The position numbers and the translations under genes were made by a program. 64,000 nucleotides of DNA from Nocardioides sediminis (GTDB lineage: Bacteria; Actinomycetota; Actinomycetes; Propionibacteriales; Nocardioidaceae), in assembly GCF_003047295.1 (NCBI RefSeq), contig NZ_PZYZ01000001.1, positions 620,001 through 684,000 on the forward strand. Reading direction: 5' to 3'. Each line of letters begins with the position of its first letter. Positions within the stretch are counted from its first letter, which is position 1. Below are positions 1-7,201 of this stretch, piece after piece. The notes beneath the pieces were generated by a model, which had not been told where the DNA came from, did not search any database, and saw nothing but the letters and a program-made list of their open reading frames with translations.

Positions 1-707
1 ACCCGGCGTGCGCCGGCGAGGTCACCGACGCCCAGCGCAGCGAGATCGAGACGGTCGTCCAGGAGAACCCCGAGGTCGCGGACTACCACTTCGAGAGCAA
101 GGAGGTGGCGTTCGAGAAGGTCAAGGAGCTGCTCGGGCCCGAGCGCTTCGAGGGCCCCAACCCGGCGGCCACCGCCGAGGACCTGCCGGAGTCGATGTGG
201 ATCGAGCTCGAGGACCCCGAGGAGTACCGCGGCATCACCAGCGCGGTGGAGGGGCTCGACGGCGTCTCGCAGGTGCGTGACATGAGACAGGTGATCGCGC
301 CGATCATCGGCTCGATCAACATGCTCCAGTGGGTCGCGCTCGGCACCGCCGGCTTCCTCGTCTTCGCCGCCCTGCTCCTGGTCGGCAACACCATCCGGCT
401 GGCGGCCTTCGCCCGGCGCAAGGAGATCGGCATCATGCGGCTGGTGGGCGCCTCGACGCTCTACATCGCGCTGCCCTTCCTCCTCGAGGCGCTGGTCACC
501 GCGCTCATCGGCGTGCTGCTCGCGGCGGGTGCCCTGGCGGCCTTCATGTACTTCGGCATCGAGCAGCGCGGCAACGACCAGCTCAAGTTCATGCCGTGGA
601 TCGGCATGGAGGAGTACGTCGTGGCGCTGGGCGCCGTGGCGCTGCTCGGGCCGCTGCTCACCGTGATCCCGACACTCGTGCTGACGAGGAAATACCTCAA
701 AGTCTGA
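1..707 (+). CDS. ftsX: Cell division protein FtsX, C-terminal part (5' truncated by window edge)
   Basis: The reading frame is open from base 3. Visible first is the end of the extracellular loop, with the FtsX-type segment CAGEVTDAQRSEIE and a pattern like 'NPEV..YHFESKEVAF'. Three hydrophobic segments and a short cytoplasmic tail ending LTRKYLKV follow, as in the FtsX permease domain. FtsX pairs with the ATPase FtsE at the septum and passes ATP-driven conformational change to a periplasmic-side peptidoglycan hydrolase. A coiled-coil M23 hydrolase follows 55 bp downstream and is the natural candidate partner. The family assignment is strong; the N-terminus and first transmembrane segment lie outside the window, where ftsE would be expected. 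Confidence 0.93.
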   Translation, partial: PACAGEVTDAQRSEIETVVQENPEVADYHFESKEVAFEKVKELLGPERFEGPNPAATAEDLPESMWIELEDPEEYRGITSAVEGLDGVSQVRDMRQVIAPIIGSINMLQWVALGTAGFLVFAALLLVGNTIRLAAFARRKEIGIMRLVGASTLYIALPFLLEALVTALIGVLLAAGALAAFMYFGIEQRGNDQLKFMPWIGMEEYVVALGAVALLGPLLTVIPTLVLTRKYLKV

Positions 708-762
708 TTCCCGCGGGATACCTTCGGTCCGTTCTCTTCCCCGAACGACCAAAGGCTTCCCG

Positions 763-2040
763 GTGCGATCCTTCCCCCGTACCGCTCGCCGGCGCATGGC
801 CGCAGCGTCCGTCGCTGCCGCCCTGCTGGTGGGCACCGTGTCCGTCCCGTACGCGTCCGCCGACGACCTCAAGGACAAGCAGCGCAAGGTCGAGAAGAGC
901 ATCGGCCACGCGCACGACGACCTCGAGCACTCCAGCGAGCGCCTGCAGGCCGCGAGCGCGCGGCTCGAGGCGGCCCGCTCCCAGCTCGCCACCGCGCGCA
1001 GCCAGCTCGCCACCGCCCGGGGCCGGCTCGCCGTCGCCGAGGAGCGGGACGCGCAGATGCAGGCCGCGCTCGTGCAGGCCGAGGCCGACCTGGCGACCGC
1101 CGAGGCCGAGCTGGCCGCCGGCCGCCAGCACATGGACGAGCAGGCCGACGTGGTCGCCGGCACCGTGTCCGACATCTACATGGAGGGTGACCCGCAGCTG
1201 CTGGCCTTCTCCTCGATGCTCGAGTCCGCCTCCACCGACGACCTGACCCGTCACGAGGAGGTGCGCGACGTGATCATCGGTCGCGAGTCGCGCGCCTTCG
1301 ACGCGCTGCACGCCGCCGAGGTGCTGCTCGAGGTGCGCGAGCGCCAGGTCGAGGAGGCGCGCGACGAGGTGGCGGTCAAGCGGCAGGAGGCGGCCGACAA
1401 CCTGGTCGTCAAGCAGGAGCTGGAGAGCGAGGCCGAGGCCGCCAAGGCCTCCGTGGCCGCGCTCGTGGGGGAGCGGTCCTCGGCGCGGGCCGAGGCCAGC
1501 AAGGCCCGCGCTGCCGACGTGCGCCAGCTCAAGCAGCTCGAGCGGGAGGCCGCCCACATCGAGGAGATGCTGCGCAAGCGGGCCGCGGCCGCGCTCGCCC
1601 GGGCCCGGGCCAAGGCCGCCGCGCAGGGCCGCAGCGTCCCCACCGGCGGCACCCTGATGATGCCCGTCGGCGGCGGGATCACCTCACCGTTCGGCTTCCG
1701 CACGCACCCGATCTACGGCTACTGGGGCCTCCACGACGGCACCGACTTCGGCGGCGGGTGCGGCCAGCCCATCCACGCGGCCGAGTCGGGTCGCGTCGTG
1801 TCGTCGTACTGGAGCGACGTCTACGGCCGCCGGCTCATCGTCGACCACGGGGCGCTCAACGGCGCCGGCGTCGCGACGATCTACAACCACGCGAGCAGCT
1901 ACACCGTGGGCACCGGCGCGCAGGTGCAGCGCGGCCAGGTCATCGGGTACGTCGGCGACACCGGCTGGTCCACCGCCTGCCACCTGCACTTCACGGTGAT
2001 GGCCAACGGCCGCGCCGTGGACCCGCAGAACTGGTTCTGA
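763..2040 (+). CDS. Secreted coiled-coil M23 peptidoglycan endopeptidase (EnvC-like)
   Basis: This 425-residue protein has an Arg-rich start and an Ala-rich signal peptide ending near residue 28 (PYASADD). A long predicted coiled coil follows at about residues 30-285, full of Leu, Ala, Glu and Arg heptads. A C-terminal M23 (LytM) domain carries the zinc set His324, Asp328 (HxxxD), and His407 and His409 (HLHF). All catalytic residues are present, so unlike some EnvC proteins it could be an active hydrolase. The coiled coil plus LytM layout and its place right after ftsX suggest it is the hydrolase controlled by FtsEX; mycobacteria use the NlpC/P60 protein RipC for that job. GTG at 763 is chosen because the signal peptide starts there. 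Confidence 0.9.
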   Translation: MRSFPRTARRRMAAASVAAALLVGTVSVPYASADDLKDKQRKVEKSIGHAHDDLEHSSERLQAASARLEAARSQLATARSQLATARGRLAVAEERDAQMQAALVQAEADLATAEAELAAGRQHMDEQADVVAGTVSDIYMEGDPQLLAFSSMLESASTDDLTRHEEVRDVIIGRESRAFDALHAAEVLLEVRERQVEEARDEVAVKRQEAADNLVVKQELESEAEAAKASVAALVGERSSARAEASKARAADVRQLKQLEREAAHIEEMLRKRAAAALARARAKAAAQGRSVPTGGTLMMPVGGGITSPFGFRTHPIYGYWGLHDGTDFGGGCGQPIHAAESGRVVSSYWSDVYGRRLIVDHGALNGAGVATIYNHASSYTVGTGAQVQRGQVIGYVGDTGWSTACHLHFTVMANGRAVDPQNWF

Positions 2041-2094
2041 GTCGACCGGTCGGGCCGGCGATTCCCGGTTGCCGTCGGCTGAGAGGATGAGGCC

Positions 2095-2586
2095 ATGGCC
2101 AAGCAGACCGCGAAGGACGAGCGCAACCGGCTGATCGCGCAGAACAAGAAGGCGCGCCACGACTACCACATCGAGGACACCTTCGAGGCCGGCATGGTCC
2201 TGCAGGGCACCGAGGTCAAGTCGCTGAGGGCCGGTCGCGCGAGCCTGGTCGACGGCTTCGTCGACCTCGACGGCGGTGAGGTGTGGCTGCACGGGGTGCA
2301 CATCCCCGAGTACGCCCAGGGCACCTGGACCAACCACGCCGCCCGCCGCAAGCGCAAGCTGCTGCTCAACCGCGCGGAGATCACCAAGCTGGAGCGCAAG
2401 GTCAGCGACAAGGGCTACACGATCGTCCCGCTGTCGCTCTACTTCAAGGACGGCCGGGCCAAGGTCGAGATCGCCCTGGCCAAGGGCAAGAAGGAGTACG
2501 ACAAGCGGCACTCGCTCGCCGAGCGCCAGGCCAACAGGGAGAAGGAGCAGGCCGTCCAGCGGCGGCTCAAGGGCTACCGCGACTGA
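2095..2586 (+). CDS. smpB: SsrA-binding protein SmpB
   Basis: The 163-residue protein has the usual SmpB length and landmarks: an N-terminal [13 protein letters not shown], then [21 protein letters not shown], and a basic C-terminal tail rich in Lys and Arg ([20 protein letters not shown]). SmpB binds the tRNA-like end of tmRNA, carries it to stalled ribosomes and lets its C-terminal tail probe the empty mRNA channel. Its RNA partner ssrA lies 2.4 kb downstream on the same strand, so both components of trans-translation map to this locus. ATG at 2095 gives a full-length protein. Its stop overlaps the ATG of the next gene (TGATG), suggesting co-translation. Confidence 0.97.
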   Translation: MAKQTAKDERNRLIAQNKKARHDYHIEDTFEAGMVLQGTEVKSLRAGRASLVDGFVDLDGGEVWLHGVHIPEYAQGTWTNHAARRKRKLLLNRAEITKLERKVSDKGYTIVPLSLYFKDGRAKVEIALAKGKKEYDKRHSLAERQANREKEQAVQRRLKGYRD

Positions 2587-3473
2587 TGGTCGGTGCCGAG
2601 GCGACGTCGGTCCGGGCGTGGACCGCGGCCCTGGACCTGCCGGGGCTGGTCGACGTGCACACGCACTTCCTGCCGCCGCCGGTGATGACCAAGGTGCGCG
2701 CGCAGTTCGACGCCGCCGGGCCGCTCATCGGACGGCCGTGGCCGCTGCACTACCGCGACTCCGACGAGGCGCTGGTCGAGGTGCTGCGGTCCTTCGGCGT
2801 CGCCCGCTTCACCGCGCTGCCCTACGCGCACCGCCCCGGGATGGCCGACTGGCTCAACGACTGGGCCGCCGGCTTCGCCGATCGCGTGCCCGAGGCCGCG
2901 GTGTGCGGCACGTTCTTCCCCGAGGAGACCGCGTCGTCGTACGTCGCCGCGCGGCTCGACGCGGTCGAGGTCTTCAAGGTGCACGTGCAGGTCGGCGGCT
3001 TCGACGTCACCGACCCGCTGCTGGACAAGGCGTGGGGGCTCGTGGCCGACGCCGGCACGCCGGTGGTGCTCCACGCCGGCAGCGGCCCGGTGCCGACCGA
3101 GCACACCGGTCCCGCGCCGGTCGCCGCCCTCCTCGCGCGCCACCCGCGGCTGCGCCTGGTGATCGCCCACGCGGGCGCACCGGAGTACGCCGAGTTCCTC
3201 GCCCTCGCCGAGCGGCACGAACGGGTGGCCCTCGACACCACGATGGCCTTCACCGACTTCTTCTCCGAGATGGGCGGGCCCTACCCGCCCGCCCTGCTGC
3301 CGCGGCTGCGCGACCTCGGCCTGGCGGGCAAGGTGCTGCTCGGGTCCGACTTCCCCAACATCCCCTACCCCTACGTCCGGCAGCTCGAGGCGCTCGAGCG
3401 GCTGGACCTGGGGGAGGAGTGGCTGCGTGCCGTGTGCTGGCACAACGGCGCGGCGTTGCTCGGCCTCGGCTGA
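2586..3473 (+). CDS. Amidohydrolase family protein (PF04909-like metal-dependent hydrolase)
   Basis: This 295-residue protein starts at an ATG overlapping the smpB stop. It has the amidohydrolase-2 pattern: DVHTHFLPP near residue 21 (the HxH metal pair), a central HAGSGPVPTEH, VIAHAGAPEY, and a C-terminal GSDFPNIPYPY carrying the conserved Asp. This points to a TIM-barrel metal-dependent hydrolase or decarboxylase like those acting on aromatic acids. The substrate cannot be read from sequence or neighbours; translational coupling to smpB is probably positional. The start is chosen because it gives a clean N-terminus just before the HxH motif; in-frame codons further upstream lie inside smpB. 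Confidence 0.85.
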   Translation: MVGAEATSVRAWTAALDLPGLVDVHTHFLPPPVMTKVRAQFDAAGPLIGRPWPLHYRDSDEALVEVLRSFGVARFTALPYAHRPGMADWLNDWAAGFADRVPEAAVCGTFFPEETASSYVAARLDAVEVFKVHVQVGGFDVTDPLLDKAWGLVADAGTPVVLHAGSGPVPTEHTGPAPVAALLARHPRLRLVIAHAGAPEYAEFLALAERHERVALDTTMAFTDFFSEMGGPYPPALLPRLRDLGLAGKVLLGSDFPNIPYPYVRQLEALERLDLGEEWLRAVCWHNGAALLGLG

Positions 3474-3524
3474 TCGAGACCGCGCGACTGCCACGATGGT
3501 TCCCTCGGACCACTCGGAGGCCCC

Positions 3525-4913
3525 ATGCGCGTTGTTCCCGCCCTCGTTGCTGCCCTGCTCGCCATCCTGGCGGCCGGCCTGCTGGCGCCCGCTGTCGCCG
3601 GTCCCGCGATCGTCGCCCGGGCCACCCCCGGCCTCGGCGTCGAGGTCGGGACGGCACGGTCCGGGGAGGACGCACCGGTCGGGGTGATTCTCACCGACCC
3701 CGCGGGTACCCCGGTCGTGGGCGCCTCCGTCCTCGTCGAGCGACGGGTCGGGGGAGCGTGGCAGCCGCTGGCGGGGCTGGTCACCGACGCGGCCGGGCGG
3801 GCAGTGACGGTGATACGGCTCGGCCCGGTCCGGGCCGACAACGTCGTACGGGCGTCGTACGCCGGTGACGCGACGACGCCGCCGACGGTCACGCCCGACG
3901 TGCAGGTCGAGCTCGTGCGCCGCGCCACGACGCTCAAGCTGTCCGGGCCGGGCCGCGTGGTCGACGAGCAGGAGGTCACCCTCACGGCGCGGTGGCGTGC
4001 CGACGACGGCACACCGGTGGCCGGTGAGGTCCGGCTGCAGCAGCGCCGCAAGAACCGGTGGCGGACGGTCGAGCGGCTGGTGACCGACGCCACGGGCACG
4101 GCGAGCATCACGCTCCGTCCCCGGTCCGACGCCGTGCTGCGGCTGGAGGCGCAGGCCCTGGACTGGGTGCGGTCGTCGCGCAGCGACCGCAAGCGGGTCG
4201 ACAACCTGCCGCCCGTGGCGCCCGTGCGGCTCTCCCGCGCGGTGCCCCGTCCGCGACGCCACCTGCCGCCGCAGGCCCGGGCCCAGGGTGCCGGGGCCAA
4301 CCCGGTCGTCACGGGGATCCCCGACGGTGTGTGGCGCTCGATGGTGGGGCGCAGCTGGCACGCCGGCTGCCCGGTCGGGCGCGACGGGCTGCGGCTGCTG
4401 CGCGTGAACTACGTCGACTTCACCGGCTACCGGCGCCGTGGCGAGCTCGTCGTCGCCGCCGGGGCCGTCGGGCAGTTCGCCGGGGCGCTCACCGAGCTGC
4501 ACGACCGACGCGTCCCGATCCGCTCGATGTACCGCGTCGACCGCTTCGGCTGGTCCGGCCACCTCCGTGGCGCCGACGACCTCGCCTCGATGGCCGCCGA
4601 CAACACCTCGGCCTTCAACTGCCGCGACGTGGTCGGCCGGCCCGGCGTCCGGTCACCCCACTCCTACGGCCGCGCGTTCGACCTCAACCCGTGGGAGAAC
4701 CCCTACCGCGTGGGCGGACGCTGGCTCCCCAACTCCTGGTGGCCGGGCCGGTCCCACCACCGGGTCGCGTGGCGCAGCCCCTCCCACCCGGTCGTCGCGA
4801 TCCTGCGCCGGCACGGGTTCTCCTGGACCTACGGCGTGGCCGACGCCCACCACTTCGACGCCCGTACGCCGCGTGGTCGCGTCGTCGCCCGCTGCGCCAC
4901 CGTGTGCCACTGA
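3525..4913 (+). CDS. Secreted M15-type D-Ala-D-Ala carboxypeptidase-like protein with N-terminal Ig-like region
   Basis: This 462-residue protein opens with a signal peptide (MRVVPALVAALLAILAAGLL, cut near AVAGP). Two beta-rich repeats of Ig-like character follow ('TDPAGTPVVGASVLVERR' and 'VAGEVRLQQRRKNRW'), at about residues 40-215. The last 160 residues hold a VanY/M15 zinc peptidase pattern: S377-x-H379-x3-G-x-A-x-D386 (SPHSYGRAFD) and H442-H-F-D445. The protein is probably exported and trims peptide stems of peptidoglycan, with the repeats binding wall polymer; that last point is inference. A fine substrate assignment is not possible. Confidence 0.85.
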   Translation: MRVVPALVAALLAILAAGLLAPAVAGPAIVARATPGLGVEVGTARSGEDAPVGVILTDPAGTPVVGASVLVERRVGGAWQPLAGLVTDAAGRAVTVIRLGPVRADNVVRASYAGDATTPPTVTPDVQVELVRRATTLKLSGPGRVVDEQEVTLTARWRADDGTPVAGEVRLQQRRKNRWRTVERLVTDATGTASITLRPRSDAVLRLEAQALDWVRSSRSDRKRVDNLPPVAPVRLSRAVPRPRRHLPPQARAQGAGANPVVTGIPDGVWRSMVGRSWHAGCPVGRDGLRLLRVNYVDFTGYRRRGELVVAAGAVGQFAGALTELHDRRVPIRSMYRVDRFGWSGHLRGADDLASMAADNTSAFNCRDVVGRPGVRSPHSYGRAFDLNPWENPYRVGGRWLPNSWWPGRSHHRVAWRSPSHPVVAILRRHGFSWTYGVADAHHFDARTPRGRVVARCATVCH

Positions 4914-4961
4914 GGCAAGATCGGGGTGCGTGGACGGGAATGCATGCGGCGTCCGTCGGTG

Positions 4962-4989
4962 TTGACCCGTAGACTGACCGCAGTACAAC
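4962..4989 (+). promoter_or_regulatory. Sigma-70-type promoter of ssrA
   Basis: TTGACC at 4962-4967 and TACAAC at 4984-4989 are separated by 16 bp. The predicted +1, seven bases past the -10 box, falls on 4996, the first G of the mature tmRNA. The agreement between promoter geometry and RNA 5' end supports the call, although mature tmRNA normally arises by RNase P processing. Confidence 0.6.
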
Positions 4990-4995
4990 TCAAGA

Positions 4996-5366
4996 GGGGC
5001 TGATCGGTTTCGACTTGGGACGTTAGTTCCAGGGGAAGCGGGTCGAGAAGGCAGCGTCATCTCGTAAACGACCGCTGCAAAACCATAGTTGCCAACACCA
5101 ATCGCAACGACTTCGCTCTCGCTGCCTGAGCAGTGATCGAAGGGTCTGACCGGGCACCCGTCCTCGTCCCGGACCCAGGCCTCATCTAGAGGACTTGCTG
5201 ACCGTCTCCTGTCAGGAGGGGCGGTCGGGACTCTTTCCTGACTGGGCCTGTCGGCGACGTGTCTGTGCGAGCGCCGGGGCCGAGAAAAGCGACATCACCG
5301 ACTGCACCCGGAGAAGACCTGGTTCGACGCTCGAGGACGCGGGTTCGATTCCCGCCAGCTCCACCA
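4996..5366 (+). ncRNA. ssrA: Transfer-messenger RNA (tmRNA)
   Basis: The 5' end GGGGCTGATCGGTTTCGAC and the 3' end GGTTCGATTCCCGCCAGCTCCACCA form the tRNA-Ala-like domain. GGGGCTG pairs with CAGCTCC, the T-loop GTTCGATTC is intact and the CCA is encoded. In between are a tag reading frame with GCC resume codon at 5091 and GC-rich pseudoknot arms. A length near 371 nt is normal for actinobacteria. The RNA frees stalled ribosomes and adds a degradation tag, acting with SmpB encoded at 2095-2586. No gene on either strand overlaps it. Confidence 0.96.
5091..5129 (+). other. tmRNA proteolysis-tag reading frame (ANTNRNDFALAA, stop)
   Basis: From the GCC resume codon the frame reads ANTNRNDFALAA and ends in TGA at 5127-5129. 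The ALAA end is the typical degron for ClpXP and similar proteases. Twelve tag residues including the first Ala matches actinobacterial tags such as the mycobacterial ADSHQRDYALAA. Confidence 0.9.
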
Positions 5367-5456
5367 CGGGGTCTTCGCAGAATAAGCGCGGACTCTTCGC
5401 AGAACTGCCGGTCCCGGTGGGTCACCCCACCGAGAGCCAGCCCTCTTGAACGAGAG

Positions 5457-5486
5457 CCGTCCCGACACCCGTCGGGGCGGCTTTCG
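5457..5486 (+). terminator. Intrinsic terminator-like hairpin downstream of ssrA
   Basis: GCCGTCCCGAC (5457-5467) pairs with GTCGGGGCGGC (5471-5481), with one G-T wobble and a three-base loop, followed by TTTCGT. It lies 90 bp past the tmRNA 3' end and before the next gene, so it probably ends the ssrA transcript. Confidence 0.65.
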
Positions 5487-5592
5487 TGCTCTGTCAGCGA
5501 GTGCCGTCGGCGGATCGAGCCGACCACGTCGTGGGTACCGTCGTGGAGGGCGCCCCACGGCGTCCACGCCCCCGAGAATCAGGAGTACCCCC

Positions 5593-6291
5593 GTGCCGAA
5601 GATCTTGATCGTCCTGACCGGTTCCGACCACTGGACCCTCAGCGACGGGACCAAGCACCCGACCGGCTTCTGGGCCGAGGAGCTGCTGTCCCCGCTGGAG
5701 GTGTTCTCCGACGCCGGGATCGACGTCGACCTCGCCAGCCCTGAGGGCAGGACGCCCGTCGTGGACGAGGGCAGCCTGGCCGCGGACACCATCGGCGAGG
5801 AGGAGTCGGCGAAGCAGCGCACGGCCCTCGACGCCCTCGCGGGCCGGCTCGAGTCGACGCTGGTCCTCTCCGATGTCGACCTCGCCTCGTACGACGCCGT
5901 CTTCGTGCCCGGCGGTCATGGCCCGATGGAGGACCTCGCCGTCGACGACGACCTCGGTCGCATCCTCGTGACCATGCTCGACGGCGGCAAGGTCGTCTCC
6001 TCGGTCTGCCACGGCCCTGCCGGTCTCCTTCCGGCCAAGCGCGCCGACGGCTCCTGGCTGTTCGCCGGCCGCAACCTGACCGCCTTCACCGACGCGGAGG
6101 AGGAGCAGGCCGGGCTCGCCGACAAGGCACCGTGGCTGCTCGAGGCCCGCCTGCGCGAGGCCGGCGCCACCTTCTCCTCAGGGGAGCCGTGGGCGCCCTT
6201 CGTGGTGGTCGACGACAAGCTGGTGACCGGCCAGAACCCGGCGTCCAGCGCCGAGGCCGCGCAGAAGGTCGTCGGACTGCTCACGTCCTGA
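5593..6291 (+). CDS. DJ-1/PfpI family protein (class I glutamine amidotransferase-like fold)
   Basis: GTG at 5593 gives 232 residues starting MPKILIVLTGSDHW. The start is supported by AGGAG at 5581-5585. Hallmarks are FVPGGHGPMEDL and the nucleophile elbow SVCHGPAGLL, whose Cys is the conserved reactive residue, as in Hsp31/YhbO-type proteins. Relatives act as glyoxalase III or deglycase, or as holdase chaperones; which applies here cannot be told. It follows the ssrA terminator and precedes a hairpin at 6330, so it is probably monocistronic. Confidence 0.85.
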   Translation: MPKILIVLTGSDHWTLSDGTKHPTGFWAEELLSPLEVFSDAGIDVDLASPEGRTPVVDEGSLAADTIGEEESAKQRTALDALAGRLESTLVLSDVDLASYDAVFVPGGHGPMEDLAVDDDLGRILVTMLDGGKVVSSVCHGPAGLLPAKRADGSWLFAGRNLTAFTDAEEEQAGLADKAPWLLEARLREAGATFSSGEPWAPFVVVDDKLVTGQNPASSAEAAQKVVGLLTS

Positions 6292-6329
6292 CGGCTTTCG
6301 ACGAACGCCCACCCGCTTTGATCCGTTGA

Positions 6330-6349
6330 CCTCCCCCGACAGGGGGAGG
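6330..6349 (+). terminator. Hairpin after the DJ-1/PfpI gene
   Basis: CCTCCCCC (6330-6337) and GGGGGAGG (6342-6349) form a perfect 8-bp stem with loop GACA. There is no T tract, which is common for terminators in high-GC actinobacteria. The rest of 6292-6469 holds no gene I can support. Confidence 0.45.
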
Positions 6350-6469
6350 GGGGCGATGACTCGCCGGCGCTCGGACCGGTCCGTCGGACCGGCCTGACGG
6401 GTCCAACGACCCTGTTCCCGCGCCCCTCGCCCGCCCGATCCTGCAGGGGAGCGAGTGCGGGAGCGGCAG

Positions 6470-7192
6470 ATGAGTGAGGCGACGACCCAGCAGCAGGCGG
6501 CGGCGGAGACCGTGCGGTCACCGCTGATCGAGCTGTCCGGCGTCGAGAAGACCTACCGGACCGGCAAGCTGGAGTACCGCGCGCTGCGTGGCGTCGACCT
6601 GTCCATCGACCGCGGCGAGATGGTCGCCCTCGTCGGGCCGTCGGGCAGCGGCAAGTCGACGGTGCTCAACATCATCACCGGCATCGACCGTCCCACCGCC
6701 GGCACGGTCACCGTCGACGGCTCACGGCTCGACGACCTGAGCGAGGAGGAGCTGGCGGTCTGGCGCGGTGCCAACGTGGGGATCGTCTTCCAGTTCTTCC
6801 AGCTGCTGCCGACCCTGACCGCGCTCGAGAACGCCGCCCTGCCCCTCGACTTCCTGCGCCGCGGCTCCAAGCACGACCGCTTCGAGCGGGCGCGGCACAA
6901 CCTCGAGGTCGTCGGGCTGGGCGACAAGCTCGAGCACCTGCCCGCCGAGCTGTCCGGCGGCGAGCAGCAGCGGGTGGCGATCGCCCGGTCGCTGGCGGCC
7001 GACCCCGGGCTGATCGTCGGGGACGAGCCGACGGGCAACCTCGACTCGGTCACCGCCGACGAGATGTTCCGCCTCCTGGGGCGGCTCAACGACGAGGGCA
7101 AGACGGTGCTCTTCGTGACCCACGACCGCGACCTGGCCGCCCGCGCCGGACGGGTGGTCGAGATCCGCGACGGACGCGTCGTGGGCGGCTGA
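6470..7192 (+). CDS. ABC transporter ATP-binding protein (MacB/LolD type)
   Basis: The 240-residue ATPase shows Walker [11 protein letters not shown]-loop VFQFFQLLPTLTALEN, signature [16 protein letters not shown], Walker B IVGDEPTGNLDS and a switch His in FVTHDRDL. The Q-loop and the GNLDS form are typical of the lipoprotein/macrolide export family whose permeases carry FtsX-like domains, and such a permease follows after 9 bp. ATG at 6470 is preferred over the in-frame GTG at 6455 because GGGAG sits 8-9 bp upstream of it. The substrate is unknown. Confidence 0.9.
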   Translation: MSEATTQQQAAAETVRSPLIELSGVEKTYRTGKLEYRALRGVDLSIDRGEMVALVGPSGSGKSTVLNIITGIDRPTAGTVTVDGSRLDDLSEEELAVWRGANVGIVFQFFQLLPTLTALENAALPLDFLRRGSKHDRFERARHNLEVVGLGDKLEHLPAELSGGEQQRVAIARSLAADPGLIVGDEPTGNLDSVTADEMFRLLGRLNDEGKTVLFVTHDRDLAARAGRVVEIRDGRVVGG

Positions 7193-7201
7193 GGGGGCCA
7201 C

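Noticed and set aside
2574..4562. Minus-strand open frame of 662 codons opposite the amidohydrolase and M15 genes
   Set aside because: Composition is typical antisense low complexity; both plus-strand genes have motifs and signal peptides.
6370..6400. GGACCGGTCC-type palindromes in front of the ABC exporter as an operator
   Set aside because: Palindromic GC words of this length are frequent in such GC-rich DNA and no second site or regulator supports it.
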